Below, one piece after another: positions 27,148 through 39,462 of a DNA stretch of 64,000 bases. A program made the translations under genes and the position numbers. Source of the stretch: Telopea speciosissima (taxonomy: Eukaryota > Streptophyta > Magnoliopsida > Proteales > Proteaceae); contig NC_057919.1 in the NCBI RefSeq assembly GCF_018873765.1, forward strand, positions 20,066,698 through 20,130,697, read 5' to 3'. The notes below the pieces were generated by a model. It had not been told where the DNA came from, searched no databases, and saw only the letters and a list, made by a program, of their open reading frames with translations. Position 1 is the stretch's first letter; every line of letters starts with the position of its first letter.

Positions 27148-27373
27148 GGATTTGGATCTTAGGGTTGAGCGGCCATCGTGTTACGCTTAATTCAGAAGTC
27201 ACTACGTGGATTTGATGCGAATCCAATGGTTGGTAGACGATGGCCTAGCATTTTTGAACTTTGAATTGAACCATTGTCAACTAACCATTGGATTTGCACC
27301 AAATCCACATGGTGGCCTGTAAGTTGAGCGCAACACGATGGCCGCTCAATCCCAGGCCACAGAGGATCCAAAT
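27148..27373. mobile_element. Foldback MITE with arms of about 100 bp
   Basis: The left arm reads 'atttggatcttagggttgag' then 'cggccatcgtgttacgct', and later 'gtggatttgatgcgaatcca'. The right arm, read on the other strand, gives 'atttggatcctctgtgg', 'gcggccatcgtgttgcgc' and 'gtggatttggtgcaaatcca'. Pairing extends about 100 bp per side with a short loop near 27255-27275. The element is non-coding; a target duplication was not defined. Confidence 0.75.
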
Positions 27374-28069
27374 TCCTAATTGAGTAAGTAGGTAGGGAGA
27401 ATTTTCTCAAACTTTAAATAAGGAAAAACTCGTTTCCATACTACATAGCATGTGCTTGTGGTTTTTCCTTCTCTTTTTCCATACAAAATTATATATAAAG
27501 CACTTAGATGAGTTCATGACAACAAAAATCATAACATGCACACTGGAAGTGCTTGGTGTTTGCAAGAGGAACAGAATGTTAGAGCCCGCTTGATAACCTT
27601 ACAAGAAATAGTTTCTGGTGCTTTTTCGTTTTGGGAAATGAAAAAACACTTAAAAATTGCTTGATAACGAAGCATTTTTTGTGACTGTTTTTTGAAACAT
27701 AAATCAAATTTTATGCTCCCTGTAAGACTTTTGATAGAATATGTCCATCGTTTCTTGGCTGAAAATTGGAAAAGTGTGCCCAATAAAAACTTCTATATTC
27801 GTTCACTATGCTCTTTTGTAAAATTGGAAAAGTGTGACAAACATATCCTTTTGTTAATTTTTTAAAAAAAAAAAAAAAAAGGATTTTGCTTGTTTCCAAG
27901 AACAGGTTTACCAAACGGGTCAAAAACGGTTTCTCAGCACAGAAAATGAAAAAACTGTTTTACTGTTTCTCAGTATATAACCAAAACAGAAACATCCGTA
28001 CGATTATCAAGCAGGCACTTACGTTCTTGTTAGGAATTAAACCTTGAGAAGATCAAATCGATCTTTTCT

Positions 28070-28265
28070 CAGATACAAACTTTATCTTGGCCGATATAAT
28101 ATAAACGATATGTATCGGCCTAGTATTGAACATAATTTCAATTGAACTACTTTTTACCTAATTCACCTGATCATTCGTATTGGTATAGTATCGGGATTGG
28201 GCTAAGCCGATTCCACTATGGATTGACTGATACACCCAATCCGACAATGATTATTAAAAGGACCA
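28070..28265. mobile_element. Degenerate word-array element (ccgat/atcgg words)
   Basis: Words such as 'ggccgatataatataaacg', 'gtatcggcctag', 'gtatcgggattggg' and 'ccgattccactatgg' recur in both orientations. It resembles the interior of the bracketed word-array elements elsewhere in the window, but ends and target duplication cannot be defined. Confidence 0.3.
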
Positions 28266-28450
28266 TCTCAAGTTCCATATTCCCATCAGACTACCAAAAT
28301 CTGTGATAATTCTAATTGTCACGGGCGGAGTGGTAGTGACACTAGGGGAGTTGTTAACATCAGCTACACCAGTGACAAAATCTTCCTCATCATTAGTTAT
28401 CTGAAAGCCCAATTTGTTGATATGCCTACTCCTTAACTCATGCGCCAATT

Positions 28451-28712
28451 TTAATTCATTTATGTGAATTATCTTGAAAAATCAGGTTTGACTGGGGTGA
28501 ATTTTTTTGAGTTGAGTCAAAATTTTCAAAAACCTAGTCAAGAATTATGTAGCCTCTGTCGATGTAAAACATGACAGGAATTGATTCATTTATGTGAATT
28601 ATCTTGAAAACTCAGGTTTGATTGGGGTGAATTTTTTTGAGTTGAGTCAAAATTTTCAAAAACCTAGTCAAGAATTATGTAGCTTCGATCGATATAAAAC
28701 ATGACAGGAATT
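28451..28712. repeat. Tandem duplication, 2 x 130 bp
   Basis: The unit starting 'ttvattcatttatgtgaatt' (v is g or a) occurs at 28451-28580 and 28581-28710 with only a few substitutions (gactgg/gattgg, cctctgtcg/cttcgatcg, gatgtaaaac/gatataaaac). The high identity indicates a recent duplication. It is non-coding. Confidence 0.85.
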
Positions 28713-31459
28713 GATAGCAACATCTAAGTCAAATGAGACTCGATCTTTTCACCCAAGTCACAATAATATTGGCGAAACCACTTGAGTTGAGTAAAACGGT
28801 CGTGAAGCTTCCCTCTCTTCTTTCTAGCACCCCACCCCCCAACCCGCTTCCCCTTTCTCTAAGAATAGCTTACATAGCTTTCTTCTTCTTTTCTCTTTCA
28901 CATTATTATTCAAGTTTTACAGAGAACCCGAGGAAGTAATTTTGAATTATTTGAATTTTGGGGTTGGGATAGGTACAATAATTGTTGATTGTTAAGAATC
29001 ATGCATGGGTTTAGTCATACTGCTTCAAATCGTTCTCCTGTTACTTGTAACAGCTTTGTTTCTCATGTGGTTTCATAATTTGCATTTGATTATCAAATTA
29101 TTCTTCTTAAACTAAATGGTGTACAAAATCAACTTGTATAGAATCTATAGTACAAGAAGAATACATCTCTTTATAAGTGAATAAATGATTCATCAATAGA
29201 AAAATAAAGGACTAAGTTTCCCTTCATTCGTAGAGGACGGTTCACCTACCATTGTTAGAATCGTACGGCATAAAGACACTAAAGATATGAGGTTTGAATG
29301 AAATAGATTACTTTCCATTGATATGGAGATGTCAATATATACAAGAGATTACATGGGTCAATCATCCAAAATAATTTCTAAGATCAAGTTATAGATAAGA
29401 GAGAATCAATTATCTCAATTATCCTAGTCACTAGATTAGTATACAATCAATTATCCTAGTCACTAGATTAATATGAAAACTCATATGGTAATAACCATCT
29501 TAGGGTTCACAAATCGCTCCTAGGATTTTAGTATGTTCTAAATTTGCTTTGGAAATCCTCCATTTACATCCTTAGTACAAGGGTCAAATAAAGCCATCCC
29601 AATTACACCACGGGACCCATCTCTAAATGGTGTGTGCACCCCTATACAACGGAGGTCTCAATCACGTGTCATCTTACTTGTGAATGGTGATTCTCCAGCA
29701 AAGTTAACAAAAAAATCGATATAGTAGTTATAAAAAATGGGTAGATGGTAGCAATGCGTACGTTCCGCGACCTTATTCTTACGTTTCTTGTATTCTATCC
29801 GTAGATTTGAGATGAGGGTAATCATAACTGTCCAATGAATTTTGACTCAATGACTGGTTCCTAGATGTTCCGGTGAGAACCCCTCCTATCTTCATCATCC
29901 CAATCACTTGATGCCGAGTCCTGTCTTTGTCCGTCCTGCAAAGACCTAACGAAGCCACCGTTCCATCTCTAACCCCCCCCCCCCCCCCCTTCTCTCTGGA
30001 AGTTGGGAATAACAATATTTACTGCTGCCATCATTGTTTAGAACTGGTTACAAAACTAGGAATCTCAAATCTACAATAAATTGTGATTATGTGAAGAATT
30101 GCAAGTTCATTGCAATGTTTGATGCAGATTTTCAACCAAACCCAGATTACCTTAAAAAGAATGGTTGGATTTATTGAATAAAAGACACAAGGTTTAGAGT
30201 TTCACAACTCCAAATACCTTCCTCCACGATGGTGTTTTCCTCTGCTTGGGTGCTTGTAGAACCTTAACCTAAAGAAAAAAAGAAAAACTTTTAACTCCTC
30301 TTTTTGTTTTCCCAAATAAGAGTTTAATAGGGTCTTTAGATTTCTGATTAGGAGATCTGGTTTTTGGTATTGCAACCTTAAATAAATTCTCATATTTTTC
30401 ATGTTTTTCGAGATCTAGCCCTTCTAGGTTTTTAACATTTGTTGGGCATTTCAACATTTTAGGGGTCCATTTCTTGGTGTTTTTTTTAGTGTTTCGTAAC
30501 TTTTGTCCTCTTCGTTTCTAATCAATCAGAGAGGGGGGGGGGGTTTAATGGCTCCAAGATCGGATTTTTGTGTTGGTGGGCTAAGAAAACAAGAAACGGA
30601 ACTCTATGAGAACCCAAACTACTCTGTTGTGGAGATTGATGGTCCCAAAGGATCGGTGACACTGAAACAAAGTAGAATGCCACACCACCACCGTGAAAAC
30701 CAAAAAAACCAAGGGGGTGGGGCAAAGGGCGGATGTAGGGCTAGGAAAAAGAATGTATAGCGGTAAAGGAGGGAGGTAATAGGTTGAGCGGGAGTCGCAG
30801 TCTAATATGGGAGTTGCAGAGAATAATTAAAGATAAAAATGGTAACTACCTGTCTCGGTTAATTGAGAAAAACATATTCAATGACTATGATTTAGTGTAA
30901 CTAAATCAACGATTGGGTTTGATCAACGTCCTGTATACTTATTTTTACACATGTCCCACGACCATTTAGCCATAAAAAAAAGGGTAAATTACATCTCAGG
31001 TGTCCAATTCTTACAAAAAGGTTGTTTTTGGTATTCAATTTTTGAAAACTGATGTTTGGGGTGCCTCTTTCTCTAAAATGATCTAAATTTTCAAATTTAT
31101 CCCTCTCAAACCCATCCCTTCAACTTCACCTCCTAACCACTGCCGTCATCACTATCGCCTCAACCCCTGCAACCTCGACCCCCCTGTGCCACCCCACCCC
31201 GCCCCACCACACCATGCTCCCTGCCCCATCTCTGCCCCAAGCGAACCCCCCCACCCCACCCCTGCCTTGATAGAAGCAGCCATGGAAGCACGGAAAAAGC
31301 CTAAGAAGAAGAAGGGGAGCTGGACGCTCTCTTTGTTCCAGTAAGATCAAAGCTTTGTAGGAGATTCTCCAATTATTTCTGTCAAATCTTAACAACCTGA
31401 AAATAGTGAAAAGAAACAAAAATTTTGAGAAGAAAATAGAAAGCAGCCCTTGATGCGCT
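28713..31459. other. Intergenic DNA, no gene recognised
   Basis: It contains a near-perfect 31-bp tandem repeat (aattatcctagtcactagatta...) at about 29416-29478, a C17 run at 29973-29989, a G11 run at 30533-30543 and a C-rich stretch at 31130-31270. The segment from about 30980 ('gggtaaattacatctcaggt') has the style of MULE ends seen elsewhere, but no partner end was found. The short frames here have no recognisable domain. Confidence 0.45.
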
Positions 31460-31619
31460 AGTCTTATTAGGGATGTAAATGAATAGTCAAAATTCGTTTT
31501 CGTATTCGTGTCTGTATCCGTTTAGCACTATCCGAATCCGTCCGAAAGCTAATCAGATGTGGATGCGGATATAGCACTATCCGATCCAAATCCAATCCGT
31601 TTACATCCCTAGGTCTTAT
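31460..31619. mobile_element. hAT-like MITE built from atccg/cggat words
   Basis: The 144-bp element (31468-31611) starts TAGGGATGTAAATG and ends CGTTTACATCCCTA, a good terminal inverted repeat. It is flanked by an 8-bp duplication with one mismatch (agtcttat at 31460-31467, ggtcttat at 31612-31619). The interior alternates 'tatccg', 'aatccg' and 'gcggat' words, including the phrase 'tagcactatccga' twice. Confidence 0.75.
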
Positions 31620-32682
31620 GGCAGATTACCAAGAGAATATGGGCCTTAGGCCCGCTGGGATTACGAACAGAATTTATTGTTGCTCCCTTATTTCTTGGTT
31701 TTCTCCAGTCTTTTGTTAATAATTTACATGGATTTAAAAAGGAGAAAAATAATTTCTTGATAATTTTACAATTACTTGTTATTGCATCTGGATTACTCGA
31801 AACCAATGTATTTACTCTCCTGCTAACCCTAACCTACAGAGAATTTGGCAGAATGTATATAGATGGGCTTCAAACCTTCAAATTATGGGATCAATAGAAT
31901 CTACTCCTAAGAGCTCGATCTTATGATCAATCCCAATTACATGATTCCGCATCACCCTTCTCTTTTGAAGATTTCATCATATTTTTATCTCCGACTCCTT
32001 TTAACAGTCGTATGTGTGCCATGGCAACTTTCAACAAACCTCTAAGGAAACAAGTAGGGTAGCCATATGTTTTGCAAATCATTTGTTTGACAGTGCTATT
32101 TTGGATTTTGGTTTTGCACGGAAAGCATAGGAATTCAAGGCAAGAGTAGTCTTCATTGGATTGCAAAGAGCTCGAGGAATAGTTCACGATATCGAAATCT
32201 GGACTGACTGTCAAGATGTGATTGTGAACTCTCTTTCCTATTCTATGGGACATTAGATAATTATTTAAAGTTTGTGGTATTTTAAATATTATAAAGAAAG
32301 GTAGGACAAAGACTTTTCTGACTCACTTATTGGCTTCTAGAGTTTGAGCTAATTAAGCATCTTAAACAAACTTTATTCGATAGTACTTGTACTTCATTGA
32401 TTAGCTTTATGAATATGTTTTTTCTCATGAAAAAAATTCCAACAAGATTGCCTTCTTTCGATCTAACGGTCTCGATTGACCCTAGTTGATCTGCTACATT
32501 GCAAATTTGGGCTTATTTAAGTGCCTACTACAATCTAAAACATCTATAGCTTCTTTCCAGTTTCCACGGAGGTGAATCCTTCACTTTCTCACTTTGATTT
32601 ATCATTCTTCTCACTCACCAGCACGTCCCTCCAATCATAACTCTTTAGGCAAAAGTTTTCTTCCACCGTGAGTGGAGGAAAG

Positions 32683-33394
32683 TAAAGGTGTTCAAAATCA
32701 ATCCGTTTACTGAGCCGTTTACACCAATTGCAAATTCGTTTGGTAAATGATTCGGTTTTGGTTTAAAAATGAGACTGTTTAGTTAAGTGGTTCAATTTTT
32801 ATTTAAAAAATGAAACCGTTTAAATCGATTACATTTTAATTTATATATTAATTAAGGGTAAGAGATCTCTATTTGATCGTATGGTCTCTATACAAGTGTT
32901 TGGACCAATGGGTGAGCACGCTTGGATATTTACCCAAAGGACAAAGGTGTCATTTCACGATGCCCTATGAGAGGGCATAGAAAACACCACCAAGTAGAGA
33001 TCTTTTTCCCATTAAATAAATAATATCCTCTTGAATCTTTTACATCCCCATGGCCACTCGTGGCCTGATCTTAACATCGATGAATATGTTTATTTTTTCT
33101 AAAAAAATCATTCAAAATTCAAAAAGCTAGAGTAGATTTATATTAAATAATTATTTATATACTTTTATGAAAAATACGTTTATATCAAATAATTGTTTAT
33201 GTATTTTTCTCTGAGTATGTTTTTCTCGTCCTTAAAATTGTTTGGGAAACGTATAACCGTTTAATAAACGGTTCAGTTTTGGTTTCATTACATAGAACTC
33301 TTTAGTAAATGGTTTGGTTTACTTTCTACCTCTAACACTATGAACTGAACCTAATCGTAGCATTTAACCGAAATCACACTGTTTAACACCCTTA
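32683..33394. mobile_element. Word-array element built from cggtt/aaccg words, with central cargo
   Basis: The left end TAAAGGTGTTCAAAATC and the right end, read inward as TAAGGGTGTTAAACAG, form an imperfect terminal inverted repeat. The outer 150 bp on each side repeat 'ccgtttac', 'gttcggttttgg' and 'aaacggttcag'. The 350-bp centre (about 32850-33200) is unrelated AT-rich sequence. No clean target duplication was identified. Confidence 0.5.
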
Positions 33395-33419
33395 AGAAAC
33401 ATCTACTTTTCTAGGATCA

Positions 33420-33685
33420 TTTTTACTCATACCTAGAGTTTTAAAACATGGATTCAGGGACGGAATCGGTCATTGGCGATTCCAATCTGGATCAAATCGG
33501 AATTGCCCACATCAATGCTCAAGAACCCTCTAATCGATCCTCAGATCCAAAAAAAAAAGGGGGGTAATTTCTAGGGGTTTTGGCTATGACTTGGTGGAAA
33601 TTGGGGTCGGTCACAACTGATTCTAATATGAATTGGCTGATTCACCGATCCAATTTTCAATTCTTAAAAGTCGATAATACTCTCC
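33420..33685. mobile_element. Degenerate word-array element (cgattcc/gaatcgg words)
   Basis: It begins near 'ctagagttttaaaacatgg', which resembles the CATGGTTTTAA end of the element at 46181. It holds 'ggaatcggtcattggcg', 'attccaatctggatc', 'gaattggctgattcacc' and similar words in both orientations. The right limit is uncertain, near 'caattcttaaaagtcg'. Confidence 0.35.
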
Positions 33686-34193
33686 CACTGTCCCCAATAT
33701 CCTCTGCATGCCATCGGAGCCCTTTATTGGAAATACGGGTGGGGACCAAGCAAGTTTGGCACGGGTGGGTCATGGTACATGTCTTCCCAAAAGTGCCCAA
33801 TAATTTAATAGGTGAGGAATACTCCAAATATCTGAGGCTGAGCCCAACTCATTTATAATTGGACGGGCAAAAAGAAGGTATCACTCTACTATAGATAGAG
33901 AAGGCAACACCGGACCCTTAATTTATGAAGTGGCCAAATCTGAACCTTACAAATGAAAAGAGAATACCCTCAACTGCCTCAAGTATTGGTTAGAAGTCAA
34001 ATTTGGAGAATTCTACAATCTATTGCTTATCTACCCTTGTCTCTTTAACCATCCAAAACAATTCAACATAAATTGTTTTTTAACATTTTTTATTTATCGT
34101 GTTTGTCTCTTACCTTCCAAATATTTCTACTAATACATAATAAATTGGATAAATACAGATATAGCCTTGACTAAAATTCATTAACATAACCTA

Positions 34194-34275
34194 GTGGACG
34201 TGCCGGAGTGGTTATCGGGCATGACTAGAAATCATGTGGGCTCTGCCCGCGCAGGTTCGAATCCTGCCGTTCACG
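34194..34275 (+). tRNA. tRNA-Ser (anticodon AGA)
   Basis: An 82-nt sequence folding as a class II tRNA. The acceptor stem GTGGACG pairs with CGTTCAC (one G-T pair), and G is the discriminator. The anticodon arm is TGACT-AGA-AATCA with AGA in the loop. A variable arm typical of serine tRNAs (TGGGCTCTGCCC) and the T loop GGTTCGAATCC follow. No intron. A 'tttta' follows at 34276 as a pol III stop. The high match to plant nuclear tRNA-Ser and the intact stems suggest a working gene. It decodes UCU, and UCC after A-to-I editing. Confidence 0.95.
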
Positions 34276-34504
34276 TTTTATTCACCGAAAAAAAAAAGAT
34301 GATGGAAACCTCTAAAACGACCACATCTTTATTTTGCTTTCATAAGTACCCTTCCTCCCTTTTTTTTTTTTGGGGTAGTAATACCCTTCCTCCCATTGTA
34401 AATGACAAAAATAGAATAGGTGGTTGCCTCTCACATATAGGCAGAGGAATCGAACTCAAAAAGAAATCATTAATTGATTGAATTTGAACTGATTTAGATG
34501 GATC

Positions 34505-34920
34505 TAGCTCTCCTCCAGGGATCGCACTAGAACATTTTCCCTCCCTCCAGTCGTAGCGGGAGCTAGAGGGTCCAGCCTAGCAATAACACCCAAAAATAGG
34601 GTTTGGTCATTTCATAGGGGGCCCCACTTGGGTCCCACCTGTGAGATGACCAAAACCACCCTTGTTTTGCTGGGCTGGACCCTCCAGCTCCCACCACGGC
34701 TGGAGGAGAGCCAAAAGTGGGGCCCCCTATGAAATGACCAACCCCACTCCTTGTTTTTGGGTGTTTTTGTTGGGCTGGACCCTCCAGCTCCCGCCACGGC
34801 TGGAGGAGAGCCAAAAGTGGGGCCCCCTATGAAATGACCAACCCCCTCCCTGTTTTTGGGTGTTTTTTCTGGATTGGACCCTCCAGCTTCCGCCACGACT
34901 GGAGGAGAGCCAAATCCTTA
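34505..34920. repeat. About 100-bp tandem repeats bounded by inverted ends
   Basis: The block 'ggaccctccagctcc(c/a)gccacggctgg' occurs at about 34677, 34777 and 34876, giving a unit of about 100 bp. Each unit continues with 'agagccaaaagtgggg' and 'ccctatgaaatgacca'. The left edge (34508-34590) holds the reverse complement ('ctctcctccag', 'tcgtagcgggagctagagg'), so the array sits inside an inverted repeat and is probably a MITE with internal tandem expansion. Confidence 0.75.
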
Positions 34921-37542
34921 GATGGGGTTATATTTGGGCAGAATGGACTAATAAAAGCCCATTAGTCTGGAGCCCAAGCCTGCGCCCTGTCCATTAAATG
35001 ATTGGGCTGGGCTCAGCTAGTACCCTAGTAAGCCTAGGATTGTACGTTGACAACATCTCACGTATGACTTGAATCTTCTTTGAAGAATTTTTTTGAATTT
35101 GAAGTATTTTCTACGTATACAAATTCTATGTCCCATGAGTAATGGTGTAGCATATTTTTGGTATCATTTCTAGCGCACCTAGAAATGAGAGACTAAGGAA
35201 AGAATCTGAGTATCTATTTTTTTTTTTTTTTTGGGTAGAAAGAATCTGAGTATCTGACCATATGGTAGAATAGAGATAGATGATGTCTCCGGGTGGAAAT
35301 TAGATAATTGAGCAAGATAAAAGCCTTTTCCTTTTATTTTTTATTTTTGGGAAAATGGCATTTTAAAATTTCAACAAGAAATTTCTTAAAAGGGAAGAAG
35401 GCAAGAAACAGTATTCTTGAGACTGATCAGTTCCACCATCATCAGCAACCCAACTCCCTTTAGAACATTGCTCCCATTTTTATTCTAAATTTTTGTATTG
35501 CATATGAATAAAATAATACAAATTTATTTTTCTATATAATTTTTCTTTTTAAAGAAAATTAATTTATAAAATATTTTCTTTTAAGACAACTAGAAGTTGA
35601 AGTCATGATTAATTGTCTCATAATATATAATTTTTCAAACAAAAACGCATGAAAATTGAGTTTCCTAATGAACATGAGGCTCACTTTTCATGATATTTTC
35701 TACTGGAAAAGATCTTCATTTTGGAAAACCAAATATAGCATCATGTTCCATTGTATATATGTGGGTTTGGGTAGGTGTGTGTGTATGTGCGCACTTGCAT
35801 GCGTGTGTGTGATGCAATAAGAAGTATGAGGTTAGATGTTGTTCTAGCACTAACGAACCCTTGAATCTACAGGGTAAAAAATAAAATGAATTTTGTTATA
35901 AACTTCAAGCTGTTTTTATATTGTTCAAAACGATATTTATATAAGAATGTTAGATTACAAAGAAAAAGAAACTGAAATAAACAAGAAACAAAATAAAGTA
36001 AGAAAATAAACTAGAAATCCGATAACCCTAATCACACACAAAACTTTGAAGGGCGGTACATACCTTAAATGTGTGAATTTGCCCATACTATGATGGTCCC
36101 ATGATTCGTCATTTGGAATGTTAAAGAGCCGTAAAGTATTGATTATCATTTGGATATATTGGTATTATGAAACTCCACCCGCCACCCGAGTCAAAAGTTA
36201 TAGTCATCGGAAATAGTGCTAAAATTCAATATTTTTGCCCTGATCAAGTGGACATCTATCGATCCATTTTATCCAAAAATTCTTCAGAAATCTTCTCTAC
36301 ATTAATATTTGTGTGTGAGATAAAACTTCAAAAAAAAGAAAAAAGAAAAAAAGAATGAATGATTGAAAATAAAAATTAATATCTCAATACACGGGACGAT
36401 ATATGGTTTGATTATTTATTCTAAAATGTGATCATCTAGGCCTTCTCTAGATGTCAATATGGTCAATATTACCATATCACCGTTGTATCTGCTAAATATA
36501 GTACCAGTCTACAGATACTCTCTCATCTTATACTAAACTAGAAAAAATTTTCTCAAACAGGTTTGTCTAGTTTTACCCAAGTTTGGTTATATTTAGGCAA
36601 TCAACAATGTTGTCACTGCAAATATGTGAGTTACGTACCAGGAAAGTTCATGCAACACAGGTAGCAGTAATTTTTTTTTCTTTCAAAAGTGAATATTTGC
36701 ATTATTTTTTTTCCACTTTAGACTCACAAGGCATTTCTTGTAGTTATATGGAGATAAAAGTTAGTAAATGGTTATGGGTTACTATTAATATACCCATCCA
36801 TGTGATTAAAGCAAGAACATTTTAATTTGGTGATTAAAATGAAACAACAGGTCAAGTCTAAATCATGCATCTCCTCTCACACCATTATAAGAAGTGAGAT
36901 TTTTTGAGCTGTACGTGATGCTGGGAACTGATGGTCGAAGAACGAAGATCGTGAGAAACAAGGCCAAGAAGGTGAAGATTATTTGGGTCCACTCGTTATT
37001 AATGGGATCAGGAATATTTTCAGCAAAAAATATTTCGAAGAATTGACACCGGACTAGTTGAAAACCAAAGTTAGCTTTATCTGAAATTCTCGAAAAATAA
37101 AGTGAGAATAGGGAGAGAAGCAAATAATCTTATCGAGAAAAGTTTTCTGTGGGGAAGAGTACCGTTCGTGTTCAGACAAAGAAAAAGGCCGAATGAACAT
37201 CCACCATCCATAAAAGGCAGAAATCCTACCCCCATCATGTCAATGCATGTGCTCTCATTGACTTTACAACGCCGACCAACAACCAACAACGAGGGCATAC
37301 TAACTAGGTCTCCCTAGTTGGGAGAAAGTCCAAGGAGGGCGGTCGCCGGTATTTTGAGAGCTAAAACCTGCTAGTCGGTTTTATGCAATATTTATTCCTC
37401 TCTCTTCCCTTGAAACAAACAAATGGAGACTACGAGTTTTTGGAAACTACCGAGATTTTTTTTTAAACTCACTATGTTATGGTGTGGATCAATGTCTCTG
37501 GCCGAATGTTTGACATTTCTAATCTAACTGCCCAGTGGGGTG
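34921..37542. other. AT-rich intergenic DNA, no gene seen
   Basis: It contains a T run (35218-35232), a GT-rich patch near 35775-35810 and unique AT-rich sequence. Frames are short and have no domain match that I recognise. Confidence 0.45.
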
Positions 37543-39230
37543 TTCGGAATTGGGAAATTTTTGGCGACACCCCCTCTGATGGACCGTGGAATTAATGTCA
37601 GCCCTCTAAGAACCAATATATCAATTTTGGCCCAAAAACTAATGGAAAAAGTCTTTTAACAGTTAATTAGCGATGTCAGCATGTTAGTTTTTTTTTAAAG
37701 ACAATTTTACCCTTGTTTTTATTCAATACCTTTATTTTTTTATTCATTTTCTTGCCGTCACCTTCTTCTTCTACTGTATATTCCGACGCAATACATTGCC
37801 TCGTCGTCGCCCGTACCCCCTCCAGCTCTCCTTCTCTTGCTCCCCTGCAACCCCACCACCACCCTCTACAGTCTCTCCCACCCCACCATGCTCTAAAGGA
37901 TGTTAACTCAGAAAAACCCTAACCCTCTCAGAGCTCTTGGTGATAGATCGCGGTTACAATGGTGGTGGATCGCGGAAGAAAGCAGAGCCATTGGAATTTC
38001 AGATGTGGGATTGATCTGCAACCACCGGCGAAACTGACACTTGACATTTCAGTTTAATTCTTCGTCCCGCATCTTCCACCACATTCATAACCAAGTAAAA
38101 ACCCAAGAAAAAATACGACCACAAAATTAACACTCAAAAAATAGAAAGAAAAACAAGAAGATCTGCAGCAAAGATAGTAATGAAATAAACTAACAAAAAA
38201 AAGGGAAGACACATCGAGAGAGAAAGAGAGGGTGTAAAACATAGAAATTTGTAACTAAGAAGTATAAACACCTCTTTCACCTTAAATACAGCACAGATTA
38301 CAGTTCACAGATATTCTCAAATCTCTCTCTCTGCAACTCTCTTGACCCAAGCCATCAAAACCCCCCAAAGAGCCACGCCAAGACCTTATTTACCTCAATC
38401 ACTCATCACTTTTTAGAGAAACCCTCCTTAAGCCTCTTACAATCAACCAAATAAGCAAACCCATAAACCATATTCTTAAGCGTAGCCACATGCAACTCCC
38501 TTGCCGAAGTTGCCATCGCATCCATCGAAAAGAAAACCCTAATCACTCTCACAAACGCTTCCCTCACCGTCGTTTCATAGCACAAATTCGTCATAACCCC
38601 TGTAATTACAACCTCCTATATCCCTCTCTCCACCAAATACTCCTCCAATCCAATTCCTATGAAGGCACTGTAAGTGTTCTTTTCAAGAACTTTATTATCA
38701 CTTTTACGATTGACCTCCGGCATCAGCTCTGTCTCGGGTGTTCTGTCCATGATCAAATCATTGTTCCACCATTCTCCAAGCATTCCTTCATCGGAGGGGG
38801 ATTTGTGGTTGTGGCATGTGAATATTATTGGGATCAAAAGGTTTAGGCAGAGATCGATTGCAGGCTCTGTTCTAACAAGCCAGGGGAAGAAGTGGGGGAT
38901 GGTGGCGGTTGCCAAAGCCTGTTCTCCGCTCAGTTGCAGGCTTGCAGCAGGTGGGCACAAGGGTGGGTAGGTTGAGAGAGAGAGAGAGACCAGCAGTGGC
39001 GGCGAAGGGAGGGAGATACACTTGCAGATTGATTGAATGGTTGGGATGCCTTCCATTTCATCCAATGGCCTAAAAGATGTTAGTAGGTAAAGGGTAGTTT
39101 AGTCATTTGCATTTAATTCAGTTAACCCCGTTAGTTTTTGGGCCAAAATTGATATAATGACCCTTAATGGGGTGGCATTAATTTCACGGTCCATCGGAGG
39201 GGGTGTCGCCGAAAATTTCCCTTTGGAATT
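37543..39230. mobile_element. Pack-MULE carrying a nicotinamidase fragment
   Basis: The 1670-bp element (37552-39221) has terminal inverted repeats of about 95 bp. The left begins GGGAAATTTTTGGCGACACC; the right, read inward, begins GGGAAATTTTCGGCGACACC; both continue through 'aattttggcccaaaaacta'. It is flanked by a 9-bp duplication with one mismatch (ttcggaatt at 37543-37551, tttggaatt at 39222-39230). Long inverted repeats plus a 9-bp duplication define Mutator-like elements. The interior encodes no transposase but holds host-gene sequence (38406-38864), which is the definition of a Pack-MULE. Confidence 0.85.
38406..38864 (-). pseudogene. Nicotinamidase (NIC2/NIC3-like) fragment captured by a MULE
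   Basis: The frame starting near 38864 reads ...IIFTCHNHKSP, DEGMLGEWWNNDLI, then EKNTYSAF, EYLVERGI, a TAG stop at 38616-38618, and in the same frame [26 protein letters not shown], then YGFAYLVDC, ending TGA at 38408-38406. This matches the C-terminal two thirds of plant nicotinamidases (isochorismatase-hydrolase fold), including the catalytic cysteine in MTNLC. Those enzymes convert nicotinamide to nicotinate in NAD salvage. The N-terminal part with the catalytic aspartate is missing and the stop truncates the rest, so an active enzyme is not expected. No intron is visible in the captured part. Confidence 0.85.
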
Positions 39231-39288
39231 TAATTTTTCCTTTTCTATTTTCTTATTTTGTTGCCTGGTGGGTTTATAATATTTTTTT

Positions 39289-39462
39289 GGGAAATATTTT
39301 TCTCTCCCGGAGTGTGGCCTACACCAGTACTCCCATGTGGTTCTCTTTTTTCCTCAAAACAAGGGGGTAGAGGTGTCTTTCAAATGGGGGAGGAGAGAGA
39401 GAGATAAACTCATGGGAGTGCTGGCATAGGCCACAATCCTGGACTGAGAAGTTTCTCCCTAA
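39289..39462. mobile_element. Foldback MITE
   Basis: The left arm 'gggaaatatttttctctcc' and 'agtgtggcctacaccagtac' pairs with the right arm, read on the other strand as 'agggagaaacttctcag' and 'attgtggcctatgccagcac', followed on both sides by 'tcccatg'. The loop holds a GA-rich run near 39392-39404. It lies just outside the Pack-MULE. Non-coding. Confidence 0.7.

Noticed and set aside
30503..30760. 85-codon frame starting MSSSF...
   Set aside because: Begins next to a G11 run, has no homology I recognise, and lacks supporting exons.
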